64,000 nucleotides of DNA, taken from positions 48,230,953 through 48,294,952 of the forward strand of contig OX359276.1 of assembly GCA_947179155.2 (NCBI GenBank), in the 5' to 3' direction. A program made the translations under genes and the position numbers. The notes under the pieces were generated by a model. It was not told where the DNA came from. It saw only the letters and a list, made by a program, of their open reading frames with translations, and ran no database searches. Source of the DNA: Hedera helix (Eukaryota > Streptophyta > Magnoliopsida > Apiales > Araliaceae). Below are positions 35,248 through 47,278 of the stretch, in pieces. The stretch's first letter is position 1; every line of letters starts with the position of its first letter.

Positions 35248-38245
35248 TGTAAGACCCCGAATTTTATGAAATACAAAATTTAATTTTTCTTCATATATAT
35301 TTTTTTTTGAAACAGTAAGTGGTTAAATTAACAAAATTGAAAGTTAAGGATGTTATGTGCAAATTTTATTTTGTCGGACAATATTCGCTTTGTCGGGGAA
35401 TATTCGTTTGGTCGGGGAATATTCGTGCCGTACGACGGCGCCGAAATAATAAATTATTGGTGGACCCCACAACGGAATATTTGTCGGATATAGAAAACGA
35501 CAGAAGTAACCTTTTTAAATAAAAATAGTCAACGGAACTGTTAAAATATCGGTGATAAAAGAATAGTAGCATACGGTAGTTTATGGTATTTTCTGTAGCA
35601 CACGGTACTCTACAGTAACACACGGTATTGCATAGTGTCTCATATTATTGGTCTGATAATTGACACCGTAACTGTTACGCATCATTTCATCGATAATTGT
35701 CACTGCATAATATTTTATATTATCAATTCAATAATTGTTGTTACACAGTATTTTGCATTATTGATTTAATAATTGTCATTACACTGTATTTTATATCATT
35801 GAGTCAATAATTGTTGTTGCACTGTTTTTAAAATTATTGAACCTAATAATTGTCACAGTAACATATGCACAGTAATTCACATTATTGAATCAATAATTGT
35901 CATTACACAGTAACGTATGCTTTATTTTACATTATTGTTATCTCTATTATGATGTTATTTAAACAGTTGTATTTCATTAATTTATTGACTTGATATCTAA
36001 GAGCTAACTATACTGTATTTATAACAATTAGTCATAATAATTGAATTGATAAAGTTATTTGTTTATAATATAAAGTTAGGTGATTATTAGGTGATATGAA
36101 ATGAATGGTGTAGATTAAAGTGTGAATTATTGTTGAATAATTGAATTGATTTGTTTATAATATAAAGTTAGGTGATTATTAGGTGATATGAAATGAATGG
36201 TGTAGATTAAAGTGTGAATTATTGTTGAATAATTAAATTGATTTGTTTATAATATAAAGTTAGGTGATTATTAGGTGATATGAAATGAATGGTGTAGATT
36301 AAAGATAATATAATATTTGAAATGGATGGTGTAGATTAAAAGGTGATCTTTAAATGAATGGTTTAGATTAAATGAATGATAAGATTTTTGGCTATAAATA
36401 GAAGCATTAACTTAAGGATTTTTCATAAACTTCCTTACTTGTTCTTTCTTTCTCTCTCTAAATACTTCTTGTGAAAGTTCTCTCTAAGTGTGCTTAAGTC
36501 ATCTTGAGTATTTGTGAAGATCTATAAGTATACGTGTACTGTTCAAGTTAATCAACCTCATTTAAATCAATATCCAGTCACGTGTTACGGTAAGGGATAC
36601 CATCTTTTTCATCTTCCATTATTCAAACATACTATGGTAAGGGATTATCATTATTTGATTCTCGATAATAATATTGTTTCTTCCTTACTCATAAGACGTG
36701 CCTTTTATTTCCATGTATTAAATTGTGGGAATAACCTTACGGAGCGGATTGCCGCCTGTTGGTGAATAACCTTTCGTATTCATTCATTATTAATCTCTGA
36801 GAATAACCTTACGGAGCGGATTGCCGCCTGTTTGGTGAATAACTCTTTGTACTCAAATTCTATTAAATTGTGGGAATAACCTTACGGAGCGGATTGCCGT
36901 CTGTTGGTGAATAACCTTTCGGATTCATTTATTATTAATCTCTGAGAATAACCTTACGGAGCGGATTGCCGCCTGTTTGGTGAATAACTCTTTGTACTCA
37001 AATTATATTAAATTGTGGGAATAACCTTACGGAGCGGATTGCCGCCTGTTGGTGAATAACCCTTTGTATTAATTTCCTTCACCTTTTGTTAATCAAACCT
37101 GCTACGGTAAGGGATATTATTTTCTTTCATACTCCTAAATCAAAATTTATTATGGAACTATTGCTTCTATAATTCCTGAAAATATTATATGTTCCATAAT
37201 AGTTGAACTTCATTATTTCAACTGAACCTTCCTATTTACGTGAACCTTTCTATTGAATTGTAACCGTTATTCTGAACTGTGGATCTTGAATTTCACTCCA
37301 CATCATGTTGACAATTTGGACATTATTTGAATCTGTACAAAGTAAACTTCCGATACTTATTGTTATCCTATTTCTTCTGTTCATCATTTATATCATTCTA
37401 ATCATCCAAAAATCAAGCTGTTGTGAATATCTGTGGCCGGGGGCACAGATGTAATATATTTGTTGAACAGATGATAGGTTAAAGGCGATATAATAGGTTA
37501 AAGGCGATACATCTGTTCGGTGTCTTTTATGGCACGTGGTGAATGTTCTCTTTGGCCCGTAGTGCAAAGATGAACTGTTGTTTGGTATGATTATGACCAA
37601 AGGCTGAATCTGGTATAATCATGACCGTTGGTGCTATATTGAATATCTTTGGCCCGTAGTACAAAGATGAACTGTTGATGTGCATGATTATGATCAGGAA
37701 CTGTGAATTTGTATTATCTTGACTAATGATATTTCAGATGATAAAAGTTGATGATGTTTTTCCTAAAAAGAGAACCGAGTGGACATTATAGTCTGCATTA
37801 TTCTTCTAATAGATTACTCATTCCGCTGCTATTATTGATCTGAACGTTGTTTAAGAATTTAACTGCAGTTTTTGATATAAACCTTGTAGTCTATTGTATT
37901 CTATCAAGAACTCAACTGTTGAAGGCTAATGATAATTTATTCGTCATTATCTTAGTCATGATATTTCTTACTGGGCTATTTGAGCTCACCCTTTCTTTTG
38001 TTCCATTGTTTTTCAACAGGAGATGAAAACATAACAGGGTCTAGCCGGGGAATGGAGTGAGGGTCCGAGGAATAGTTATCATAGTCTTCACGTTTTGTAA
38101 AATAGTGTGGCAATAATAGTGAAGACTTAGTTGTGTATTATTATACACTGTATTGTTGTACGTTGTGCTTTGTTGTAATAATTTTGTTGTAGTCTTTTGA
38201 CGACTCAAGTTTGGGCTGTGTGGGCCCAGATTTGGGGGCGTCACA
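35248..38245 (+). repeat. Left LTR (2998 bp)
   Basis: It starts TGTAAGACCCCG and ends GGGGGCGTCACA. It holds an array of AATAATTGTCA-type palindromic units at about 35640-35935, three copies of a roughly 90-bp repeat at 36040-36300, a TATA box TATAAATA at 36393, and five copies of a 60-75 bp repeat with CTTACGGAGCGGATTGCC at 36720-37075. Confidence 0.95.
36393..36400 (+). promoter_or_regulatory. LTR TATA box
   Basis: TATAAATA stands about 30 bp before a TTCTTTCTTTCTCTCTC leader. The same site occurs at 44233-44240 in the right LTR and inverted at 61990-61997. Confidence 0.6.
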
Positions 38246-38247
38246 GT

Positions 38248-38259
38248 TGGTATCAGAGC
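38248..38259 (+). other. Primer-binding site (initiator Met tRNA)
   Basis: TGGTATCAGAGC is complementary to the 3' end of plant initiator methionine tRNA. It lies two bases after the left LTR. Confidence 0.92.
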
Positions 38260-38445
38260 TTAGGGATATGATCTTTAATGGAGATCTGGGGTTAGAACTA
38301 GGAGGGGAGAGACGAATAGAATCAGTCACTAGTGTGTCCTACCTAAAATAGATTTTATTATCTAATGAGTCGATTTGAATGTAGGAACATGAAGTGATGA
38401 GTCAGTTTATTTGAACTAACATTTATTTTGTGACCACAGTTTAGT

Positions 38446-41400
38446 ATGGCATCTGGAAATCAAGAGGTTAACTATGGAATGCCTGAAGCAAATGTAGCCG
38501 AGAATCAAGAGGCCCCAAACAATCCTCCTGCCAACTCAGGAAATAATGTTCCTGATAACATGATGAACGATGGATTCTTTAGGAATTTCATGCAGTTCAT
38601 ACAGAATCAAGGAAGAGGAAATCCAGTCAATAATAACGGTAGAAACGCTGGCAATTTGAGGATGGTCACTGTTAAGCAATTTAAAGAATTAGGACCACCT
38701 GAATTCCACGGGAAGCCTGACCCACTCAAAGCGGAGGCATGGCTAAAGCAGACGACAAAAATACTTGATGTTTTACAATGCGCTGATGATCAGAAGGTGC
38801 CATTTGCCACTTTTATGTTACGAGGTGAGGCGGACCATTGGTGGGAAGCGGTAAAACGTATCCAACCTTCAGCACTCGAAATGTCTTGGACAGAATTCGA
38901 AGAACTGTTTAACGAGAAGTATTTCCCAGAAAGCATCCGCCATATGAAAGAGGTGGAATTCATTAAGCTGGAGCAGGGAAACATGACAGTCTCCCAATAT
39001 GAAGCCAAGTTTGCCGAGTTATCTCGCTTTGCCACCCATCTTGTGGATGACGAAGCACGAATGAGTCGGATGTTCCTAAGAGGTTTGAGATTCAAAATTC
39101 GTCAACAACTTAGCTCTCATAAATTTAGTTTGTATTCAGATGTTGTAGATAGGGCTCAAAGGGTGGAGCAAACAGATGAAACATTGCAGCCAAGAGTTAA
39201 TGATCAGCATAGAGAAAGGAGTGACAACAACCACAGGAACGAGAACCATCGAGGAGGTAACCAACACTTCGGTGGTAATTCCATACCAAATAACAGAAGA
39301 GGAGAATCTAGTGGGAACAATTTCAAAAGAAAGAGATTCCATAATAATTATGGAAGGGCACCAGCACCAGTACCAACACCAGCACCGACCCCAGTTTCAA
39401 GGGGAGAAGATCGACCACCAGTGAGATGCTATAGGTGTGGTCAGGAAGGTCACATCAGCCCAAACTGTACACTGCAGTCCAAAAAGTGCTACAGTTGTGG
39501 GAAAGAGGGTCATCTTGCGCGGTTCTGTCCTGCCACAAAATCAAGTCCAGCTGCAATGATGATACCAAAAGCTAGCGCGGATAAGGGAAAATCTGTAGTT
39601 CAAGGGAGAGCTTTTGTTGTGACATCACAAATGGCGCGAAACTCGAACGAGGTGATAACCGGTAAGCTATTCATAAATTCTCGTGAAGTCTACGCTTTGT
39701 TAGATACTGGCTCTACCCATTCTTTTATCTCACCTGCATGTGCTCAGCGTTTAAACTTAACTCCTGAAAATTTGGACTTTGACTTATCAGTTGAAACCCC
39801 ATTAGGAGAAATGACCATTACATCTACTGTCTATAAATCTTGCCTAGTTCAAATCAACAACCTCACATTACCTGTTGACCTTATTTCTTTGGAGATGCAT
39901 GAATTTGATGTGATTTTAGGAATTGATTGGTTGACTACCCATCATGCTAAAATTGATTGTTTTCATAAGATTATTAGTTTTCATATTCCTAATCAACCTG
40001 TCATGCAAATTCAAGCAACTAAACCATTGAAATCTATAACTGTTATTTCTAGCCATAAAGCCATTCGTTTATTGAAAAACGGATGTCAAGCCTTTTTAGC
40101 TCATGTCACTGATTTGAACAAAAATACGTCAAACTTAAATGATATTCCCATTGTTAATGAGTTTCCTGACGTTTTTCCTGAAGAACTTCCTGGCTTACCC
40201 CCAAACCGTGAAATTGATTTTTATATTGATCTTGAACCCGGTACCAAGCCCATTTCCAAAGCTCCCTACCGAATGGCTCCCATTGAACTTCAAGAGTTAA
40301 AAGTCCAATTACAGGAATTGTTGGATACCGGTTTCATTCGTCCGAGTGCATCACCTTGGGGTGCTCCTGTTCTATTTGTGAAGAAGAAAGACGGGAGTAT
40401 GAGATTGTGCATTGACTACCGAGAATTGAACCATGTCACCATCAAGAACAGGTACCCGTTACCTCGGATTGATGACATGTTTGATCAATTGCAAGGCGCT
40501 CAACATTTCTCAAAGATTGATCTCCGTTCTGGATATCATCAGTTAAAGGTTAAAGCTGAGGACATTCCAAAGACTGCTTTCAGAACTCGTTATGGGCATT
40601 ATGAGTTCTTAGTCATGCCTTTTGGACTAACTAATGCTCCTGCAGCTTTCATGGACATGATGAACCGGATATTCAAGGAACATTTGGATCATTTTGTGGT
40701 TGTCTTTATTGATGACATCCTCATATACTCCAAGAGTCGCGAGGATCATGAACAACACCTGAGATTGATACTACAAAAGCTCCGTGAAAACAAATTATAT
40801 GCCAAGTTGAAGAAATGTGAGTTCTGGCTTGAGGAGGTCGCGTTTCTTGGGCATGTGATTTCTAGTCAAGGAATATCAGTCGATCCTGCAAAGATTGAAA
40901 CGGTACTAAATTGGGAACAACCCAAAACAGTAACCGAAGTCCGAAGTTTTCTGGGTCTAGCTGGTTATTATCGGAGATTCGTAGAAGGATTTTCTCGAAT
41001 CGCCACTCCATTAACGCAGCTTACTCGGAAAAGCACAAAATTCATATGGAGCGAGGAATGCGAGAAAAGTTTCCAAGAACTCAAGAAGAGACTGGTTTCA
41101 GCTCCTGTTCTGACCATACCATCAGGATCAGGAGAATTTGTTATCTACAGCGATGCTTCTGGCAAAGGTCTAGGCTGTGTCCTTATGCAACATGGAAAGG
41201 TTATAGCATACGCCTCTCGACAACTCAAAGATTATGAGAAAAATTATCCTACTCATGATCTAGAGTTGGCAGCAGTCGTTTTTGCGTTGAAGATCTGGAG
41301 ACACTACTTGTACGGAGAAAAAGTGGATATCTATACGGATCATAAAAGTCTCAAGTATTTCTTCACCCAGAAGGAACTCAACATGCGACAACGACGTTGG

Positions 41401-43092
41401 CTTGAGCTGTTAAAGGATTATGACCACACAATCCAGTATCACCCGGGAAAGGCGAACGTTGTAGCTGACGCTTTGAGCAGAAAATCTTATGCAAGTACAA
41501 GTGCACTGCTGACAACACAAAAGTGTATTTTGTACGACTTGCAAAAGATGGAGATAGAGCTAAAGACACCAGGGACCCGCTCGAAGATTGCTCACGTGCG
41601 AGTAGAACCAACTTTAATCGATAAAATTAAAGCTGCTCAAGCTACCGATCCGGAACTGATAAACATGATAAAGAAAGTACAAGAAGGTGCCATTCCCGAA
41701 GCAAGAATCGACGAGAAAGGAATACTTCGAGTCAACTCTCGACTCTGTGTTCCTAACGATCCTGAATTAAAGCATAAAATCATGATGGAGGCACACAACA
41801 CGCCGTTTGCAATCCACCCAGGAGGTACCAAGATGTATCGAGATCTTCGACATACATTTTGGTGGAACAATATGAAAAGAGAGATTGCAGAGTTTATCTC
41901 AAGGTGCCTAACTTGTCAACGTGTCAAGGCAGAGCATCAAGTTCCTAAAGGTCCATTACAATCACTTGAAGTTCCCGAATGGAAGTGGGAACACATCAAT
42001 ATGGACTTCGTGACGGGTCTTCCAAAAGTTTCTCAAGGCTTAGATGCAATTTGGGTGATCGTAGATAGATTGACCAAATCTGCTCATTTCTTGCCTATAC
42101 GAGAAAACTTTTCACTTGAACGTCTTGCCGGTATGTACATAAATGAGATCGTGAGATTGCATGGCATGCCAGTTTCCATAGTTTCTGATCGGGATCCTAG
42201 ATTCACTTCACGCTTTTGGATCAGTCTACAAAAAGCTATGGGCACTGAACAACGTTTTAGTTCTGCATACCATCCTCAAACGGACGGACAATCGGAAAGG
42301 ACGATCCAGACCCTCGAAGATCTTTTGAGACTTTGTGTATTAGACTTCAAAGAAAGTTGGGATAAGTACTTGCCGTTGGTGGAATTTTCTTACAACAACA
42401 GTTACCAAGCAAGCATAGGCATGGCTCCATTCGAGGCATTGTATGGAAGGAAGTGTCGCTCTCCAATATGTTGGAATGAGGTAGGAGAAGCAAAATTGTT
42501 GGGACCCGAGTTGGTACGCTTGACGACCGAAAAGATCCAAATGATCCGACAACGAATACAGACCGCACAAGAATGACAAAAGAGTTATGCTGATCTTCAT
42601 CGAAGAGACGAAAGTTTCAACGTCGGAGATCATGTATTCTTACGTGTTTCTCCATGGAAAGGGGTTACGAGATTCGGAAAGAGAGGAAAGCTTAACCCTC
42701 GATTTATTGGCCCATTTGAAATCCTCGATCGAATAGGAACCGTAGCCTACAGACTAGCCCTACCACCAAGTATGTCTCGCATCCATAACGTTTTTCACAT
42801 ATCTATGTTACGTAAATATGTGAAGGACCCAAACCACGTCATTGAGTTAGAACCAGACGTTATAGCAGAAGATTTAACATACGAGGAGGTACCTGTTAAG
42901 ATCCTGGATAAGAAGGAGCAGATCCTACGCTCAAAGGTTATACCTCAAGTTAAGGTTTTATGGAGGAACCAAGATACTGAGGAAATGACCTGGGAGCTAG
43001 AATCTGAGATGAAATCTAAGTATCCTTACCTCTTCGATATGTCAGGTACGTCAATTTCGGGGACGAAATTTCATAAGGAGGGGAGGTTGTAA
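38446..43092 (+). CDS. Gag-Pol polyprotein with one internal stop codon
   Basis: One frame codes for Gag, protease, reverse transcriptase, RNase H and integrase. Visible sites: two zinc knuckles (C328-C341 and C348-C361), protease DTG at 420-422, reverse transcriptase FIDD with D756/D757, RNase H D903, integrase HHCC zinc site from about H1117 and the catalytic triad D1187, D1248 and E1284, then a GPF/Y-type segment (RFIGPFEIL) and a chromodomain-like C-terminus (ILRSKVIPQVKVLWRN). A TGA at 42574-42576 (codon 1377) interrupts it between the integrase core and the GPF/Y segment; the copy at 63138 has CGA (Arg) there. The frame is otherwise open to TAA at 43090, two bases inside the right LTR. 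Start: the first ATG after the primer site, 200 bp downstream. The stop makes this copy probably defective for integration. Confidence 0.93.
43075..43087 (+). other. Polypurine tract
   Basis: AAGGAGGGGAGGT lies directly before the right LTR and overlaps the last codons of the polyprotein. Confidence 0.85.
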
Positions 43093-46085
43093 GACCCCGA
43101 ATTTTATGAAATACAAAATTTAATTTTTCTTCATATATATTTTTTTTTGAAACAGTAAGTGGTTAAATTAACAAAATTGAAAGTTAAGGATGTTATGTGC
43201 AAATTTTATTTTGTCGGACAATATTCGCTTTGTCGGGGAATATTCGTTTGGTCGGGGAATATTCGTGCCGTACGACGGCGCCGAAATAATAAATTATTGG
43301 TGGACCCCACAACGGAATATTTGTCGGATATAGAAAACGACAGAAGTAACCTTTTTAAATAAAAATAGTCAACGGAACTGTTAAAATACCGGTGATAAAA
43401 GAATAGTAGCATACGGTAGTTTATGGTATTTTCTGTAGCACACGGTACTCTACAGTAACACACGGTATTGCATAGTGTCTCATATTATTGGTCTGATAAT
43501 TGACACCGTAACTGTTACGCATCATTTCATCGATAATTGTCACTGCATAATATTTTATATTATCAATTCAATAATTGTTGTTACACAGTATTTTGCATTA
43601 TTGATTTAATAATTGTCATTACACTGTATTTTATATCATTGAGTCAATAATTGTTGTTGCACTGTTTTTAAAATTATTGAACCTAATAATTGTCACAGTA
43701 ACATATGCACAGTAATTCACATTATTGAATCAATAATTGTCATTACACAGTAACGTATGCTTTATTTTACATTATTGTTATCTCTATTATGATGTTATTT
43801 AAACAGTTGTATTTCATTAATTTATTGACTTGATATCTAAGAGCTAACTATACTGTATTTATAACAATTAGTCATAATAATTGAATTGATAAAGTTATTT
43901 GTTTATAATATAAAGTTAGGTGATTATTAGGTGATATGAAATGAATGGTGTAGATTAAAGTGTGAATTATTGTTGAATAATTGAATTGATTTGTTTATAA
44001 TATAAAGTTAGGTGATTATTAGGTGATATGAAATGAATGGTGTAGATTAAAGTGTGAATTATTGTTGAATAATTAAATTGATTTGTTTATAATATAAAGT
44101 TAGGTGATTATTAGGTGATATGAAATGAATGGTGTAGATTAAAGATAATATAATATTTGAAATGGATGGTGTAGATTAAAAGGTGATCTTTAAATGAATG
44201 GTTTAGATTAAATGAATGATAAGATTTTTGGCTATAAATAGAAGCATTAACTTAAGGATTTTTCATAAACTTCCTTACTTGTTCTTTCTTTCTCTCTCTA
44301 AATACTTCTTGTGAAAGTTCTCTCTAAGTGTGCTTAAGTCATCTTGAGTATTTGTGAAGATCTATAAGTATACGTGTACTGTTCAAGTTAATCAACCTCA
44401 TTTAAATCAATATCCAGTCACGTGTTACGGTAAGGGATACCATCTTTTTCATCTTCCATTATTCAAACATACTATGGTAAGGGATTATCATTATTTGATT
44501 CTCGATAATAATATTGTTTCTTCCTTACTCATAAGACGTGCCTTTTATTTCCATGTATTAAATTGTGGGAATAACCTTACGGAGCGGATTGCCGCCTGTT
44601 GGTGAATAACCTTTCGTATTCATTCATTATTAATCTCTGAGAATAACCTTACGGAGCGGATTGCCGCCTGTTTGGTGAATAACTCTTTGTACTCAAATTC
44701 TATTAAATTGTGGGAATAACCTTACGGAGCGGATTGCCGCCTGTTGGTGAGTAACCTTTCGTATTCATTTATTATTAATCTCTGAGAATAACCTTACGGA
44801 GCGGATTGCCGCCTGTTTGGTGAATAACTCTTTGTACTCAAATTATATTAAATTGTGGGAATAACCTTACGGAGCGGATTGCCGCCTGTTGGTGAATAAC
44901 CCTTTGTATTAATTTCCTTCACCTTTTGTTAATCAAACCTGCTACGGTAAGGGATATTATTTTCTTTCATACTCCTAAATCAAAATTTATTATGGAACTA
45001 TTGCTTCTATAATTCCTGAAAATATTATATGTTCCATAATAGTTGAACTTCATTATTTCAACTGAACCTTCCTATTTACGTGAACCTTTCTATTGAATTG
45101 TAACCGTTATTCTGAACTGTGGATCTTGAATTTCACTCCACATCATGTTGACAATTTGGACATTATTTGAATCTGTACAAAGTAAACTTCCGATACTTAT
45201 TGTTATCCTATTTCTTCTGTTCATCATTTATATCATTCTAATCATCCAAAAATCAAGCTGTTGTGAATATCTGTGGCCGGGGGCACAGATGTGATATATT
45301 TGTTGAACAGATGATAGGTTAAAGGCGATATAATAGGTTAAAGGCGATACATCTGTTCGGTGTCTTTTATGGCACGTGGTGAATGTTCTCTTTGGCCCGT
45401 AGTGCAAAGATGAACTGTTGTTTGGTATGATTATGACCAAAGGTTGAATCTGGTATAATCATGACCGTTGGTGCTATATTGAATATCTTTGGCCCGTAGT
45501 ACAAAGATGAACTGTTGATGTGCATGATTATGATCAGGAACTGTGAATTTGTATTATCTTGACTAATGATATTTCAGATGATAAAAGTTGATGATGTTTT
45601 TCCTAAAAAGAGAACCGAGTGGACATTATAGTCTGCATTATTCTTCTAATAGATTACTCATTCCGCTGCTATTATTGATCTGAACGTTGTTTAAGAATTT
45701 AACTGCAGTTTTTGATATAAACCTTGTAGTCTATTGTATTCTATCAAGAACTCAACTGTTGAAGGCTAATGATAATTTATTCGTCATTATCTTAGTCATG
45801 ATATTTCTTACTGGGCTATTTGAGCTCACCCTTTCTTTTGTTCCATTGTTTTTCAACAGGAGATGAAAACATAACAGGGTCTAGCCGGGGAATGGAGTGA
45901 GGGTCCGAGGAATAGTTATCATAGTCTTCACTTTTTGTAAAATAGTGTGGCAATAATAGTGAAGACTTAGTTGTGTATTATTATACACTGTATTGTTGTA
46001 CGTTGTGCTTTGTTGTAATAATTTTGTTGTAGTCTTTTGACGACTCAAGTTTGGGCTGTGTGGGCCCAGATTTGGGGGCGTCACA
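43088..46085 (+). repeat. Right LTR (2998 bp)
   Basis: It has the same length and motif order as the left LTR, with the TATA box at 44233 and the five-copy repeat at 44560-44915. It ends GTCACA directly against Helitron A sequence. Confidence 0.95.
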
Positions 46086-46843
46086 ACTACGATAAGTTAA
46101 GACAGAACAATATAGAAGAATCATGTGATTGAACAATATAGAAGAATCATGTGTTCTGAGCTTCTCTTCAGATCAGAATAGTAATGGACATATAAGCTTA
46201 CAGACCAAATTCACCAATAGATGAGAATTCACGCCACCATAAGTTCCTTTAAACCCAAACTGGTTGACATTCAAAGACTCTGCTTCTTTTAGAACATTAG
46301 AGATTGTCGACGCTTCCTTAACACAGACTCAAAAATACTCCAAAAACCCCCAATTTGAAAACCTAAATTTCACAAAATCGTGTGACTGTGCGTTTGCGTG
46401 CGCGTGATCTCTGTGTGTGTGTGTGCGTGGATGATGTCTGTGTGTGTGGGTGTGTTACTGGACAGAGAGAGAGAGAGGGGTACCTGGGCGACGGTAGAGA
46501 GAGGAAGACATAACAGAGGTTAATTTCAAATTTTGAAATCGACCAAACAAATCAGAAGTAGATAGAGAAGAGATAGAGGGGGAAGCAAAGCTTAAATCCC
46601 AACCGTTCTTTGTTGAAGCCATGAGAGAAGACTATGGCAAGCAGGAGACAGAAAAGAAATGGAACGGAACGGTAGGAGAGAGAAGGCGATGGTAGAAAAG
46701 AAATAGAGGACAAGTAAATTTCAAACAAAGCATACGCAGACAGATAGAAAAGGGGGAAACAAAAGTTAATCTCAGCCGCTCTTTGTTGAAGCCATTACTG
46801 ATTTGAGGCCATTGGATTGATCTGCTCTGTTTTATATAATAGA
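46086..46843 (-). mobile_element. Helitron A, copy 3 (5' part only, without Helitron B)
   Basis: On the minus strand it starts TCTATTATATAAAACAGAG at 46843 (A before it) and matches copy 2 through 28258-28134 and then directly 26256-25593. Helitron B is absent, and the junction GACAAGTAAA/TTTCAAAC at 46718/46719 is the undisturbed target. A few substitutions and a missing short direct repeat (TTGAAGCCATGAGAGAAGACTA occurs once, not twice) separate it from copy 2. The sequence stops at the Ty3 LTR; its continuation should lie elsewhere. Confidence 0.92.
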
Positions 46844-47061
46844 TATATATATATATATATATATATTATAATAATAGTTTTTATTAAAAAATAAATAATC
46901 AAATAAGGAGGGGGGAAATGCCCTTGCCTTGCAAGGGCATATAGCACAGCTGCACACTAGTTAACACCAAAAAAGCGTTTACTAATGGAGTATTTATTAA
47001 TAGAGAGAATAGAGATGTTGGACGGTTGGTGAAATATTGAAGCGTTGATAATAATTCTACC
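46844..47061. other. Upstream region of RPL10
   Basis: A TA microsatellite (46844-46866) adjoins the Helitron end. AT-rich sequence follows, with a small palindrome TGCCCTTGCCTTGCAAGGGCA at 46919-46939. Confidence 0.4.
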
Positions 47062-47236
47062 TGGGCTAAACTTCAAAGGAGCCTATTATGTGATGGCCCA
47101 TGTTTCTCGAATGATGATGTAAGCCCATACGTATAATGGACTCGGCCCAATGCGAGTAAAATTATACTTTGGCTTCTGTGCTTCGAGTAGATATATAAAA
47201 TCCTCATTTTCTAGTTTCTACCATTGCCTAGGGTTT
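47062..47236 (+). promoter_or_regulatory. RPL10 promoter: site II elements, TATA box and telo-box
   Basis: Four TGGGCY site II motifs, bound by TCP factors, stand at 47062-47067, 47095-47100, 47122-47127 and 47144-47149. A TATATAAAA box lies at 47192-47200 and the telo-box TAGGGTTT at 47229-47236. This combination is known from plant ribosomal-protein and other growth-linked genes and suggests expression in dividing cells. Confidence 0.8.
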
Positions 47237-47278
47237 TATTTTCCTTTGGAAGCCGCAGATCAACCAAAGAAGATCGTT

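Larger units (their letters stand above)
35248..46085 (+). mobile_element. Complete Ty3 (chromovirus, probably Tekay/Del) retrotransposon
   Basis: The element has two 2998-bp LTRs, a primer-binding site, a Gag-Pol frame and a polypurine tract, 10838 bp in all. By eye about seven bases differ between the LTRs (roughly 0.2%), so the LTRs are young. The flanks are TATGG on the left and ACTAC on the right, so there is no target duplication. The left flank belongs to the pararetrovirus and the right flank to a Helitron. This fits an element that took part in recombination with its inverted copy at 60145. Confidence 0.93.

Noticed and set aside
42772..43092. A separate 106-codon gene after the polyprotein
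   Set aside because: It is in the same frame as Gag-Pol and represents its C-terminus after the internal stop.
35248..46085. Simple single insertion of the Ty3 element at this place
   Set aside because: The two flanks come from different sequences and share no 5-bp duplication.
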